DNA of 64,000 bases, taken from contig MU394082.1 in the NCBI GenBank assembly GCA_022578605.1, positions 62,001 to 126,000 on the forward strand, in the 5' to 3' direction. The position numbers and the translations under genes were made by a program. Positions 46,137 through 58,597 of the stretch are shown one piece after another (position 1 is the first letter of the stretch; each line of letters starts with the position of its first letter). Origin of the DNA: Camillea tinctor. Taxonomy: Eukaryota > Ascomycota > Sordariomycetes > Xylariales > Xylariaceae. Below the pieces are notes generated by a model, which did not search any database, was not told the DNA's origin, and was given only the letters and a program-made list of their open reading frames with translations.

Positions 46137-48721
46137 ATGGCCGTGCAGTCCACCCTTCGCCATTCGGCCTCCGAAGATATCCTCGTCGCCTTCATCGAGA
46201 AGTATAAACAGATATTCAAGGATCGCATACGGAAAGCCTCGCGACGGACCAAGCTTCTTGCCACCCTCGCCCTTGCTGCGACTATAATCCTTGGCGCAGA
46301 AGGCAGCCGGAGATGGTGGAAGCGCAGGAGACAAGAAAGGGAGCAAGGTCGGAAGCTCGTGCGAAGGAATTCCTGGGTGTTTAACAAAGATGGCTCGCGG
46401 ACGATATACGTCCCGTACAAGGACGGGACCTCCAAGGTCGTCATACACGGCACCAAACCCTTGACATTCGAGGCGCATCGTCGGCTCTTCCTAAACCCTC
46501 CCAAGGTCTCTGGACTCGGTGATGGCACAGTGCCCTCGGCACAGACGAAGCCAGGACTAAACCTGGCTTTTCTGCACCAGTTCCTGAGCTTAATGAGCAT
46601 CATGATACCCCGATGGACGAGCAAAGAAGCAGGCCTCCTAGTGAGCCACGGCGCATTCCTCATGCTCCGAACCTACCTTTCCCTCGTGGTTGCCCGCCTG
46701 GACGGCGAGATTGTCCGTGATTTGGTTGCGGGCAACGGCAAGCAATTTCTCTGGGGCATTGCTAAGGTGAGTTGCGATCGCTTATACAAAGCATATCCAA
46801 GCTGGACACCTAAGTTACTTAGATACTAATACTTGACTTGACGGCAGTGGTGCGGACTTGGCGGATTCGCCTCTTACACCAACTCCATGATCAAATTCCT
46901 AGAATCCAAGGTGTCCATTGCTTTCCGAACTCGGTTAACGCGATACATTCACGACCTGTACCTCAACGATAACTTGAACTACTACAAATTATCCAACTTG
47001 GATGGTGGTGTTGGTCAAGGCGCCGACCAATTCATTACCCAAGATCTAACCCTCTTCTGCGCCTCTGCCGCGAACCTATACTCGTCCCTCGGCAAACCAT
47101 TCGTCGATCTCTGCGTCTTTAATTACCAGCTCTATCGTTCATTAGGGCCTTTGGCCTTGACTGGCCTCTTGAGCAACTATTTCCTGACCGCGAGCATTCT
47201 GCGAAGAATGTCACCACCATTCGGCAAGCTAAAAGCCGTGGAAGGCCGCAAAGAGGGTGATTTTAGAAGCTTGCATGCTCGTTTAATTGCTAATGCTGAG
47301 GAGGTGGCCTTTTATGGTGGCGCTGAGATGGAGAAGACCTTCCTGAACAAGGAGTTCAAATCTCTAAAAACCTGGATGGAGGGCATTTACATGCTCAAGA
47401 TCCGGTACAACATCCTGGAAGACTTCATCTTGAAATATAGTTGGAGCGCCTACGGGTATTTGCTGTCATCTCTCCCCGTATTTCTACCTGCCTGGGGTGG
47501 TCTCGGCGGCGCCTTGGAATTGATTGATGGCGCCGAAAAGGGTGGACGCGAACGCAACCGTATGAGGGAGTTCATCACCAACAAACGGCTCATGTTGTCG
47601 CTTGCAGATGCCGGCGGTAGGATGATGTATTCCATTAAGGATCTCTCCGAGTTAGCTGGATACACAAGCCGGGTCTACACACTCATTTCCACATTACACC
47701 GCGTTCATGCCAACGCTTATTTTGCTAGACCAACCGGGAACGAGCTATATTCCCTGTCGGATGTTCAAGGGACCATCCAGAAGGGGTTTGATGGCGTGAG
47801 ATTGGAGCACGTACCGATCGTAGCGCCGGGACTCTGGCCACAGGGAGGCGACGAACTACTCGAGTCTTTGTCTCTCGTTATTCGTCGGGGTGAGCATCTT
47901 CTTATTTCTGGACCAAATGGCGTGGGAAAGAGCGCCATCTCGAGAATTTTGGCCGGCCTCTGGCCTGTTTATCGTGGCCTAGTGAGCCGACCAAAGTCAA
48001 TTGGCCAGGATGGCATCATGTTTTTGCCCCAGCGGCCCTACCTCAGCATCGGCACCCTCCGTGATCAGGTTATTTATCCAGACGGCGAGGTCGACATGCG
48101 CCTCAAGCGCAAAAGCGAGGAGGACCTTAAGTTGGTCCTAGATGCAGCCAGACTTGGATACTTACCGGATCGAGAAGGCGGGTGGGATACCCGCAAGGAG
48201 TGGAAGGACATCCTCAGTGGCGGCGAGAAGCAGCGAGTTGGTATTGCTCGTCTTCTATACCACGAACCCCAATATGCCATTATCGATGAAGGCACGAGTG
48301 CTGTATCAAGTGATGTTGAGGGTCTGTTGTACGAGACGTGTAAAGAACGTGGCATCAGTAAGTCGATAAGTCCCAATTCACCGAGGCAAGAACTAACATT
48401 TCGCTAGCTTTAATTACCATCTCGACACGAGCCTCATTGAAGAAGTACCATACTTTCAACCTCGCTCTCGGCCTTGGCGAGAGTGGAGATGAGTGGGAAT
48501 TCGAGCGCATTGGAACAGAAAGAGAGAAGATGCATGTTGAGCGCGAACTTCAAGACCTCCACGAGCGGCTTGCCCAAGTGGAGGAATGGAAACGACGTCG
48601 CGAGGAAATTGAAAAAGAGCTTGCCCAAGTCTGGACTGAGAAGGATGATGCCCCTCTAGAACCCCCACCATATGTCGAAAGTCCTGAATCTACCGCTGAG
48701 GTCTCTGAGCCTCAGACGTAA
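46137..48721 (+). CDS. Peroxisomal ABC half-transporter, subfamily D (fatty acyl-CoA import)
   Basis: Three exons (46137-46766, 46848-48357, 48408-48721) give 817 aa. The start has good context (CAACCATGG). A basic N-terminus with one hydrophobic segment (LLATLALAATIILGA) precedes the membrane domain; the EAA-like loop NAEEVAFYGGAEME (359-372) is typical of ABCD proteins. The single nucleotide-binding domain has Walker A GPNGVGKS (565-572), signature LSGGE (666-670) and Walker B YAIIDEG (686-692). A charged coiled coil closes the protein. Family members (yeast Pxa1/Pxa2, human ALDP) dimerise in the peroxisomal membrane and import long-chain fatty acyl-CoA for beta-oxidation. I cannot decide by eye between the Pxa1 and Pxa2 orthologue, so no symbol is given. 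Confidence 0.97.
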
Positions 48722-49816
48722 AATGGGTAGACGATACCTAGAATATTGTGACTAATAGAGTGTTTTGAATAAGAACGGGTAGCAGCCAGTCGGGTTATTT
48801 CGTGGGTTATTTCAACAAACAAGGAAACTGGCGTCATACCTTCTTTTGCTATTTGCTTGTTTTGTTTAGGTCTGGCGAAGAAGCTCGATGTCCCATATGA
48901 TCTATAAATGGCACATCAGACAACACAGGAATAGTGCTGCCCCTAGAATAAATAGCCTTAGTCACATTCCTGATGTGGAATCCACTGCGGGATATACCGA
49001 TTTCGGGAATATCAATTTTCTTGAGTTCATGATGAACTCCTTAGCTAGTTCTATAACTTCGTGCTATGAAGCCATAGATACATACTCAGGTATCGCATTT
49101 GTCAATCCATCCACAAACTGTAATATCTCCTTTTATCACATCAGACGAACAATGCTTACCTCGTACTATCTTCTTTATTTATATCACGTCTCAACTGGCC
49201 GGTAAGTTTCCATGTGCTCCCGGCATCAACTGCGTCACTAACGAATACTTCATCTCTCATCCTTCCCTAAATGGTTAACGCCAATCTTTCTCCATGCGAG
49301 ATCTTCCGAAGGAGGCGCATAGGAGGCCAAAAGTTATTGCATAAAATGATGCCGGGTAGTATGTGGCATCCAGGTGTGTTCGACGGCGCGACGCCTCGTG
49401 CAAATCGATAGCGAACTATCAAATACATTGCGCCGCATGACGCTCGGTGTCGTTACATTTCGTGACCATCCGGACCCTACTCGCACTCCCGTATTATCGT
49501 CACAGATGACAGGTCGTTTGCTATCACCCTTTGAAAGCGGCGTTCAGCCGCAACCGCGTTCTTTTCGTCACCCATTCCTGATCCCATGGATGTCCACGAG
49601 ACGGGTTAGCAAGTACGCCATTCTTCCAGAAGGGTGAAAATCGAGTTTTTCTCATTCTAGAAACTTGGGGGCGTCTAAAGCCATCTAGTTCCAAGTCCCT
49701 CCCCTTCTCCCCAAGGTTGGACCTCACAAAGGTTGGGTTGAACTACTTTCTGGTGGGTTTACTAGACCAACACTGAGCACCGAGCACCGAGCACCGACAG
49801 CAGCAGCAGCACTACC
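48722..49816. other. Intergenic region
   Basis: Between two genes on the plus strand. Frames at 48888-49205 and 49374-49637 have no motif and are probably chance. Just before the next gene lie GAGCACC repeats (49775-49795) and a CAG run (49797-49810). Confidence 0.55.
49775..49810 (+). repeat. GAGCACC heptamer and CAG repeats in a leader
   Basis: Three GAGCACC units followed by about five CAG units, ending seven bases before the ATG of the membrane-protein gene; they would lie in its 5' UTR. Confidence 0.75.
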
Positions 49817-50947
49817 ATGTCGCCCACGAGCAGGCTGTCTATGCCGAGCTCGTACAGCATGAGCCATATGCCCGTCATTGAAGAAGACGAAGTCTGCGCC
49901 CCACGGACACCTCTCAGCTCCTCACCCAGCTTCTCACCATTCCCTAGTATGGGGAGACATCGACATTCGTATCCAAGATTCCCACCACCTGCCTACAGCG
50001 CTGCGGCGCCGGCTAGTAGGAATACTTATGTGCCGCCTACGTCGCCATTGTCGAGGGATAAAGGCCCCAGAATACCTCCTCAGAGGCAGAAATGGTACCG
50101 CGTGGTTCTCCTCTCCCTCATCGGGATAGCTTTTATCGTAGGGTTAGTCGTGGGACTCGTGGTCGGCCTACGACGGCAACAGTACGTTTTTTTATATTCC
50201 CCATCACACTTTGCTTTTCAACATATCGAGAAAGGGGGCAAGACAGGAAAATAAATAATTATTTCTTACATGAGGATATAAAATCACAGAAAAGTTAGCA
50301 TCACCACGGACAACAACGAGCCCGCACCACTGCTCTTCCCCGATGGCTCATACGCATTCATCACAGCGCTCTACGACACTAGTATGGCGTGCACTTCGGA
50401 TCCTAATACGTTCCGCTGCTTTCCCTCCACCGTCTACAATGCATCCCAGCAACAAGATAACACCACCGCCGACGCGGCGATGACGACGTTCTTCTGGAGC
50501 ATCCGGGAGGCGCAGGACCAAGGCCAATACCTGATCTCCTCCTCCGCCCCGTCGGAGGTCCTCCCTCAGTTCAGCAACATCACGCCCGCGCTCCTAGACG
50601 GCAACCAGGACTCCGAGCGCCTCGCCTTCGAGCTCCCGATGGCGATCGCGGTGCAGCACGTCAACGTCACCGCTATTACAGCGGAACCAACCATCGCGGC
50701 CACCTGCTACTTCAACACCACCACCATCCGCGCCACCGTATGGACGCGCCGCCCCGCCGAGTACCACCCGCGCAACAGCACCACGGACGGGGGCGTCGAT
50801 CCCTGGCCCTACGCTGTCGAGGTCGAGCAGCTGGTGGGCCCGGGCCCCGATGTGCCTGATTGCCGGGATGCGGATGGGAACCGCGTGGGGAATTTGACGG
50901 CCGGGGGAAGCTGTGCTTGTCGGTATAGGAATTTTGGGTTAGGGTAG
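49817..50947 (+). CDS. Single-pass membrane protein with glycosylated outer domain, unknown function
   Basis: Two exons (49817-50181, 50290-50947) give 340 aa. Residues 1-93 are Ser/Pro-rich and end in basic residues; one membrane segment follows (VVLLSLIGIAFIVGLVVGLVVGL, about 96-118), giving a type II topology. The outer domain of about 220 residues has several N-glycosylation sequons (NAS, NTT, NIT, NVT, NST, NLT) and scattered cysteines, including a CACR near the end. Proteins of this layout are common and conserved in filamentous ascomycetes but lack a known function. The intron is 108 nt with GTACGT donor and CACAG acceptor. The second exon is distinctly G+C-rich. Confidence 0.9.
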
Positions 50948-52394
50948 GGGGTTGATCTTGAGGGTGAGGGAGGGGAGGGGAGAATGGATTATTTAGGTAG
51001 GTTATATAATATACACGGACGCTTGGAGTATTACACGCTGGATATCAAGGGATGGCTATGGCTAATCAAGCTACGAGGTTATTGGGAGGAAGGGGTTTTT
51101 CTTTTTTGTTTCGGTATGGATGATGAGGATGTATGCTATGTTGTGTATTCGCATATAAGTTGTAAACTGAATTATCGATTGACTTGTGATAACTTCTATC
51201 ATCACATATTCTGGAACATGCCTAACCTACACACATAGCTCTAGATATCAATTTTGACATGGGAGTGCCTTTTCTTTTCACCTACCTACTTACCTAAACC
51301 TAGTGTACATCATCTTGCCTACTCCTTACCCCTTGCAATAGTAGATCTCCCTCCGACAATCGCCAAGAAAAGAAACAACTCACACATTCCTTCATTATCA
51401 TAGCATTACAAGGAATGCCCCCCTTTTATTTTCTCCCTCGCCTTTTTCCGAAATCCGTTTACCTAACTCCTGATACGCCATCCCATCTTTTTTTTTACTC
51501 GGCAATGGCGTGCCGGATCTATACGCACGTGTCTACCGAACGAGTTAGCCACCTGATGGTGAAGCGCAGACAAGCTTTCCGGCGCGGCTAGGTCCAGTCT
51601 CCACCGGAGGAGGGTATCCAAATGTGGTATAAAAGGCCGTCAATTTTTTGAAAGGGGGCCCCCTAAACTAGATTAGAGATTCGATGTATGAGATAGAGTT
51701 TTTCGATCATCGATTCTCCCTAACTAACTAGTTGTACAGTAGCCAAGTCGCCGAGGCTTAACAAATCGCGGTTCGAGAACCACCTACTCAGAGGTATTCT
51801 TCTTCCTTTGATTTTCGTGAAGCTTTTGTTGTCACGTCTAGTTTACATATCACTTCAAGGCTACGCAAGAGGCCCGTGTCATCTTTCATACACCCTAATC
51901 TCATCTCGATGAACCTAGGCAGATGTTCTCCTGTTTAGAGACAAAGCGGCATGTGGTGGTTTATGAAACGGACGCCGCCGACCATTGGCGCAAAATCTCT
52001 GTGTTTCTTCCGTCCACCGCGCAATTAAAGCAGGCATGTGGACATAGCTAACCATCGCGCACCACCCTTGGCGATGCCCGTTTTAGCCTGACCACCGACT
52101 AAGCCTAGTCCGCACTCGGGCCTCACTCACGATGGTAAGGTTCAGATGAACGGGAGAGAGAAAGGAGAATAAAGTCCTTCCAGAAGGGAAATCCCAAACC
52201 CGGATTCAAGGCAGAAAGGAGGCTAGTACTATGAAGAAGTCCATGCCCCCTCATCTCAAAGAGATTTTCCCGTTCCGGTAATGGGTTGCTGCACCAATGG
52301 CTTGGATGGAAAGGGCTTACTCGTGCTGGAGTTTTCCCTTTCAGTATAGCTAGCTAGTCAGTCTCCTTTTCCTCAACTCCACCTGCTGGCTGCA

Positions 52395-52400
52395 CCCCAG
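52395..52400 (-). promoter_or_regulatory. CreA-type site (CTGGGG) upstream of the pectin lyase gene
   Basis: CTGGGG on the minus strand fits SYGGRG, the binding site of the carbon-catabolite repressor CreA/Cre1. A second one is on the plus strand at 52580-52585. Six-base sites occur by chance, so this is weak. Confidence 0.25.
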
Positions 52401-52550
52401 ATAATTTGTATCAAACGCACCACTGAGTGGGTCGGATGGCCCTTAAGCCCGAAGGGAATTGATTTTGCTGAATGAGACGGACTACAGAGGAGAACGGTAT
52501 AGACGATGGCATTACTGGTGCTGGTCCCCGTCAACGGGGAGAGAGCCGAC

Positions 52551-52556
52551 TATAAG
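52551..52556 (+). promoter_or_regulatory. TATA-like element of the pectin lyase gene
   Basis: TATAAG about 139 nt before the start codon. Confidence 0.35.
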
Positions 52557-52689
52557 AGTCGTCCTCTGCTGCTGCTGTTCTGGGGCCTTCGAGATGCTAG
52601 TCCCGGAGATCTTTCCTACTGATCACCATCCACGATCTTTAACACCTTCCGAGATATTCGGCCGGCCAGCCAAAGCAGTATAATTCATA

Positions 52690-54033
52690 ATGCAGCTCAC
52701 GCCTTCCTTTGCCCTCGCGGCGGTAGCAGCGCTCGCCAACTCGGTCTCCGCCGTCGGCGTCGTCGGCGCGGCCGAGGGCTTTGCTAAGGGGGTCACTGGC
52801 GGCGGGAGCGCCACGCCCGTGTACCCCTCTACCACGGCAGAGCTTGTGTCTTACCTAGGGGATGATTCACCCCGTGTCATCGTCCTGCAGAAGACGTACG
52901 ACTTCACGGGCACCGAAGGCACCGTCACGACGTCGGGATGCGCCCCCTGGGGCACCGGCTCGGCCTGCCAGACGGCCATCAACCTGCATGATTGGTGCAC
53001 GAATTACCAGCCGAACGCCCCGACCACGACAGTAAAGTATGATGCCGCCGGAATCCTGGGCATCCAGGTGAAGAGCAATAAGTCGCTCATCGGCGTGGGA
53101 TCTTCAGGCGTGATTAAGGGGAAGGGATGTAAGTTAAACTAAGCGAGCCGTATCTACCTGCTTAGCAAGGCATTTTCGCGCCATGCTGGGCTGAAATGAT
53201 ATGGTACGTGGTGGACTAATTATTCTCATCATAGTGCGTCTGGTCTCCGGTGCTTCCAATGTCATCATCCAAAACATCCACATCACGAACCTAAACCCTC
53301 AGTATGTCTGGGGTGGGGACGCCATCACTCTCGATGGCACTGATATGGTTTGGATAGACCACGTCAAGGTAAGTCTTGGATCATTATATTCCTCATTGTA
53401 TCAATGATATGGTACACACCCCTCCTCTCGATGAACATCAACTCACTCGTGATGATCCAGACCTCCCTCATCGGCCGCCAGCACATCGTCCTCGGCAACT
53501 CAGCCTCGAACCGCGTAACCATCTCCAACAGCGAGATCGACGGCTCGACGTCGTGGTCCGCGACCTGCGACGGGCACCACTACTGGGGGCTGTACTTCAC
53601 CGGGTCGTCGGACCTGGTGACGCTGAAGGGCAACTACATCCACCACACGTCGGGGCGCTCGCCCAAGGTGGCCGGCAACACGCTGCTGCACGCCGTCAAC
53701 AACTACTTCTACGCGAGCTCGGGCCACGCCTTCGAGGCCGACTCCGGCGCCATGATCCTCGCCGAGGGCAACGTGTTCCAGAACGTGCCCGCCCCCGTCG
53801 AGACCCCCGTGTCGGGCAAGCTGTTCGCCAGCCCCGACGCGAGCACCAACGCCGCTTGCTCGACGTACCTCGGCCGCGCTTGCCAGGTCAACGCGTTTGG
53901 CTCCTCGGGCGCTCTCGCCGGCACGGATACTTCGTTCTTCTCGTACTTCTCGGGCAAGAACATCGCGAGCGCGACGACGGGCCAGGTCGCGAATGCGAAT
54001 GTGGTTGCGAACGCGGGGATTGGGAAGATATAA
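52690..54033 (+). CDS. Secreted pectin lyase, polysaccharide lyase family 1 (EC 4.2.2.10)
   Basis: Three exons (52690-53128, 53235-53368, 53461-54033) give 381 aa. A signal peptide ([21 protein letters not shown]) precedes the mature start [17 protein letters not shown], which matches Aspergillus pectin lyases closely. Further PL1 signatures: [51 protein letters not shown] and [12 protein letters not shown], whose Arg257 corresponds to the catalytic arginine. The tryptophan-rich, calcium-free type of site (AWIDH replaced by VWIDH, YHYW-like HHYWGLYF) points to pectin lyase rather than pectate lyase. It cleaves methyl-esterified polygalacturonan by beta-elimination outside the cell. The length is usual for the family. 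The third exon is much richer in G+C than its surroundings. Confidence 0.97.
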
Positions 54034-54950
54034 TAATGGTAGAGGAATGTTCGACCATTATTTCCATGCTGCGTGAGACTATATCTTGTTTTGGATATAC
54101 GTAACAATTCTTTTGTATATATTTGTTTCATGTTCTCCCCCCCCCCCTTCCCCCCCTTTTTTTTTACTCAAAGGGGAAATGTTCATACTATTTGTGGCTA
54201 GGATGTACATAACATATTTATAAGAATTCGAAGATACTAAGCTGCAGTGTCGTGTCTTGGCAGTAACTCGTACTAGAAGATGGCAACAGCACATCGAAAT
54301 GTGAATTTGATAGCCCTTTAGCATTTAGTAAATCATACATGACTGGCACGATACGCTTATAACCATGGAGCACTAACTGAGTTAACATTGTATGGTCTGT
54401 TGCTTCGCCCAATGCCCGAATTATACCTAAGGCCCCTATACTAAGAGTTCCTAAGCACACATTATAGCGAGGGACCTCATGGATTACTACCATCACGTAC
54501 GTAGAGCCGAAATATCAGTGAACTCGTGTATCTTTAATGATCCTAGTATGACTGCTCTATGAAGTAGGAAAAGTTTTACCCGAAGCTTGAAGCTCACCCT
54601 TCTAGTCCAGCACTTTTGCCTGAAGTAATTAGATAGGCAGTCGAATCTGATCTTTCCTAATAGCCACGAACGAACTCCCCTGCAGTGTAATCCCTAGACC
54701 CTTTTACCGAACATTGCTTCTTTTTTCTTTTTTTTTCTTTTTCTTTTTCTTTTTCTTTTCTCTTCTCTCCTCCACAGAACGGGCAAATTCACATTCTCCT
54801 ACAACGCAATCCACTCCGCAAAGACAGGCCAGCAGGCATGTGTCTTCAGAACCAGGAGAATGAGGAAAGGGGGGGGGAAGGGAGTTGAGCAGAGCGTATC
54901 GTGCTCAACCCCCACCCTCCCCAACAGCAACAGCAGCCCTCTCACATCCT
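54034..54950. other. Convergent intergenic region
   Basis: 3' flanks of the pectin lyase gene and the unknown minus-strand gene. It has a C-run then T-run (54136-54167) and a T/C microsatellite (54718-54770). Open frames on the minus strand (54079-54496) look like chance. Confidence 0.55.
54718..54770. repeat. TTTTTC-type pyrimidine repeat
   Basis: Runs of T interrupted by single C, several TTTTTC hexamers in tandem. Confidence 0.8.
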
Positions 54951-56040
54951 CTACATACCCCAGTTCTGGTCTCCGAACACCACACCCACAGACAAGGTAT
55001 GTCCACGGTCCGTCAGGTAAAGCACGAGCAGACCATCCACACCCAGCGTCCAAGACAGGACCGGAGCATCACCGCCGCCACCGCGGTAGTCAATACCCGG
55101 GACCTCGGCCTCCTGCCACAGGTCCTCGATGTTGCCCTGGTACCCAACCACGCGGTCGAAGACAGCAGCGACGTTAGCATCCTCGAACTTGGCGCGGAAC
55201 ATGTCAAGGGCGTGCTCGGTCGCCATCTGCAGAGTCATGGGTCCTACGAAGGAGTGCTGGTTGTTCGGCAGGCGCGTGTCGGCGGTGGCGATGCTGAAGA
55301 GCTCGTCGTCCTTGTCGCCGTGGGCGGCGTACAGCTCGTCGATGCGCGCGAACAGGGCGGCTGGGTAGTTCATCGGATTGATCATTGGGTTTGGGGTTCT
55401 GTTGACCGACTTGAGCACCGAGATGTGGCCGCTGGCCAGGTACGTGCTGCGATAGGCCGAGGTGTTCTGTGAGGATGGTGGATTGTAAACATGGAAACCG
55501 AGAACCTCGGTTTTGGGGGTGGGGTTTGGTATGAATGTAGAAGCTCCCTAGGTGATTGTGAGATCGGGTTAGCTATACACTTGCCCGTAAGATAGGACGG
55601 TGTTTTCCTGGATGGGGAGAAGTTGGGCCCTTTGAGCAAGAGGAGAGAGGGGCTTTTTTTTTTTAATAGGAGCAGATACATACCTGTTGATCACCAGTAA
55701 CTCCAGACTGTTCGCCATTCTGAGCAGGATTCATCTCAGCGCGGAGCTTCTTACATGGATGGATCTTGCGGGTCTGAGTATCTCCATTGCCAACGCCGTC
55801 CATCATGTCGGTGTCAGATTCTGGGGCACCATCTTTCACTTCATCACGACCATCAGAACCAATTTCAGAGGCGCCTCTCTTCTTGCCATAGGTGATTTGA
55901 AAAGGCAGATAATATTCGTCGGAGTCCTCGGGAAACGGATTAAACCCACTGCCTTCCGAGGAAGGCGCATGAGGTTCATGATCTCCATTAGTACTGATGG
56001 CGCCAGGGATGCTAAATTTAAGATAATCGAATTGCTCGTG
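54951..56040 (-). CDS. Conserved-looking protein of unknown function, 5' end unresolved
   Basis: Two exons are clear: 56040-55684 and 55547-54951, joined in phase across a 136-nt intron (GTATGT donor; GCTAAC branch; CCTAG acceptor), giving at least 317 residues. The first exon is acidic and polar (FDYLKFSIPGAIS, EYYLPFQITYGKKRG, an acidic middle, then IHPCKKLRAEMN). The second reads TEVLGFHVYNPPSS, NPMNYPAALFARIDELYAA, ending in SVGVVFGDQNWGM. I do not recognise the family. No ATG lies in this frame before the MMDG at about 55820, and the frame hits a stop (TAA) just above 56040. A protein-like stretch in the next frame (DQDVSFYDPSWVRDVLN, about 56110-56053) would continue it if one base were gained or lost. 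So either a small 5' exon was missed or there is a frameshift. Confidence 0.75.
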
Positions 56041-57340
56041 GACTAATTCATATATTTAGCACGTCTCTCACCCAACTAGGGTCATAGAAACTGACATCTT
56101 GATCCGTATCTCTTCGCCATGGCTGAAAGTATCAACTGTCTTTAATTATAATTAGCAACCAGTGTAGAAAGACGGAATTCAAGTAAAATATAATTTGAGA
56201 AGGGGGGGCTAAGAGTCAGGAAGATATTGGTCTAGAGGTAATATGATTACATGATGAGGTGGTTCGGTGTCTGGTGGGTTAATAGATATGACAATCCCAA
56301 GAACTCATGACAGAGAAAAAGAGGCAACAAGGTACCTCTAAAGGTTACACAGCTTCTATTCCATCATGATGGCTTGTATACTCCTAAGTTGATGTAGGGG
56401 ACAAGGTAGAAGAAGGTAGGGCCTGGTAGGTAGTAGATATGAAAAGGGTATGGGAATTAGTGAACTTACCAAGGCAGACTTTGAAAGATCCTAAGTGATG
56501 AGGCTGAGTACTTGTATGGGAATATCAGAATCTTCAAGGTATGGTTTTGTGACGTGAAAATCCTAGGGTATGTTTACCAAGTAACGCAGACGCAGCACAA
56601 GATGAAATGTGATATGACAATGTAGTGAAGTAAGAAGGATGCGTGCTCTCCCAGGTACATACACAATCCCAAGAATTATTCTCTAGGTCCTTCTAAGAGA
56701 TGGTCAACTAAAGAAGAATTCCTGAGGAATGTTTGATGTTGGTGGGAAAAAAAAAAGAAAAGGATGGTAAGTGAATCAGTAAAGAAGTAGCCTTGTAGGC
56801 ATTTGCCCCTTTACTGGTATTCAACACTAGGACAAAGCTGCGTAAACGAGAAGGTGCACGTCTCGTTATTTAGGAAGCTAGGAAAACACGTTATTGTTAT
56901 TGTTTTGCACGAGGGGAAAAGAAAATAGATCAGGTCCTGCGAGCTCATAGGTTCAAGGACTGACGTGGGGTTGTGAGGAAGCAGCTGTATACTCATCGGC
57001 CTGACGATAAAGGGGTGCGCGAGGGGTTAAGGGGAGTGACATTGACCATGTCTACATGATGTAGCAACAAGTAGACGTACCTAATATTAGCAAGGTCAGC
57101 CCGGGCTACCAGTGCCCGTAATAAATAAAGAAGTACACGATACAGAAGGTTTTGTTGACTATATTATATACTGGTAGACTTTGGAGATACTCCTATCGCC
57201 TTAGCATCCTTGGACCAAGTGTTTATACTATTTGTTTACATTATACATGACATGCCTCCTCCCCTTTCCTTGCCAGGTTGCTTCCCCTAATTTATTCATG
57301 ATATATTGACTTCTAGAAATTGTTCTAGTAGAGCTCATTG
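56041..57340. other. Upstream region of the unknown gene / 3' flank of the MYND gene
   Basis: The right place for the missing 5' exon(s) of the unknown minus-strand gene: a donor-like CTTG/GTAAGT near 56467 and an acceptor-like ACTTTCAG near 56123 are present on the minus strand, and a protein-like stretch follows the latter. Otherwise no gene. Confidence 0.45.
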
Positions 57341-58597
57341 TCAGACATCACTACATTCATCCTCCTGGCCAGTCCATCCAGGGCCAGCTCGGTCCCAAAC
57401 TACCTGTAGCTCATCTTCCGACAGCCTTCCACCTTTCGAAGAGACATATAACAGCGGCTCGAGGGTCTCAACAGCTTCAACCATCTTCTCCACGAGATTC
57501 CATCGATCCACTACTATAAAAGGGGTTTCCTGTAAGCTTTCAGACGGAGGAACAGTGAGTTTTGCGGTGCCACGGGGGCAAGAAGCGAACTCCCTTTTGA
57601 ACTGCTTCACGAATACACTTCCCCATTCTTCTTTATCCGTGGAGGGAGCGCCGTTCATGATCATATCCAGGATCCAGAGAGCAAGTGCCTCAACGAGGAT
57701 AGGATCTTGGGTGTGCATAGCAGCGTTTCGTAGACGGCGAAAACATACACCCCAATTATCAGTACTGGGAAACGCAATAACAAATGATGCATTGATGAAG
57801 TTGCCGCAGGTAGGCTTCTCCTCAAAAACGACCCAATCTGCCCTCGTAAGCTTCTTCTGGTGCCGCGGTATTATTGTGCAGTCTACGTGAACCTATTCTA
57901 CCATTAGCCCCGTCCGTGACTAGCCCCTGAGAGAAGGTAAATAAAATAAATCAAGTAATAGAATTGTGTCCTAACCTTCTGATGTGCTATGATAAGTGGG
58001 TATAGCCAAGCCGTCGAGTCTGCTAAGGCTGAGATGAATGCTCGTTGTCGGAAGAGAGCCTTGGTGGCGTTCAGGGGGAGAGGGATCGCCGGGAGTAGCT
58101 TTTTATACGGCGATGGGAGCATCTGCCTCGGAATAGTGTATGGGAAGAATTCTGTATGCTCGGGCTTCGAACAAACATATGCATGATGTGTCATATCGAC
58201 CAACAAGCATTCAATAGAACAATACCGAATCATAGCATGCGGGCCACATCCAGTGCAGACGACCCCGAGCTTGATACCTCCAACGTCACAATAGCCACAC
58301 GTATATTCTTGCTCCAGATACCGGGCCAAGTGTTTAGCGCATTCGTCTTTAGTTGCCTTCGTATTTTTGCTGGTAACTTCTCCGATTCCTGTTGTGATGT
58401 CGTCGTAGTCAGGGGTTATTGTATCTATTGCTCCCTGAGGACACCCTAAAGAGTTGTTAGAATACCTATGGAGATCTCGTCACAGGTGGTGCCGACTTGC
58501 CTTCCGGATGGGTACTTAGGCCTCCGTCAATCTGCGGAACGCGGTCGTACATCCATGGAGTCAGGATCATCCGCTGCAATAGGTCCAGTCCAGGCAT
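57341..58597 (-). CDS. MYND-type zinc-finger protein
   Basis: Three exons (58597-58484, 58434-57976, 57892-57341) give 374 aa. The open frame of exon 2 has no ATG; adding the upstream exon (MPGLDLLQRM...) through a 49-nt intron (GTGACG donor, TTCTAAC branch, CCTCAG acceptor) supplies a start in phase. The finger spans residues 84-126: C84-x2-C87, C98-x2-C101, C110-x3-C114, H122-x3-C126, the MYND spacing, a protein-interaction module. No SET motifs follow. The C-terminal half (DWVVFEEKPTCGNFINASFV, FVKQFKREFASC) has no motif I know. Similar MYND-only proteins are numerous in filamentous fungi, with unknown roles. The second intron has an unusual donor (GTTAGG). Confidence 0.85.

Larger units (their letters stand above)
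50948..52689. other. Intergenic region upstream of the pectin lyase gene
   Basis: No supported gene. A TATAAAAG near 51630 has no credible frame behind it. The pectin lyase promoter lies at the right end, with TATAAG at 52551 and two CTGGGG words. Confidence 0.55.

Noticed and set aside
46052..46663. 203-codon minus-strand frame over the ABC gene start
   Set aside because: Shadow of the first ABC exon, which has strong family similarity on the plus strand.
48888..49205. 105-codon plus-strand ORF after the ABC gene
   Set aside because: No motif, no signal peptide, composition like the surrounding spacer; probably 3' flanking DNA.
51626..51640. TATAAAAGG as promoter of a gene in the 51-52 kb spacer
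   Set aside because: No coding frame or splice pattern follows within 700 bp on the plus strand.
53376..54104. 242-codon Arg/His-rich plus-strand frame over the pectin lyase
   Set aside because: Out-of-frame reading of the G+C-rich third exon; composition is typical of a shifted frame.
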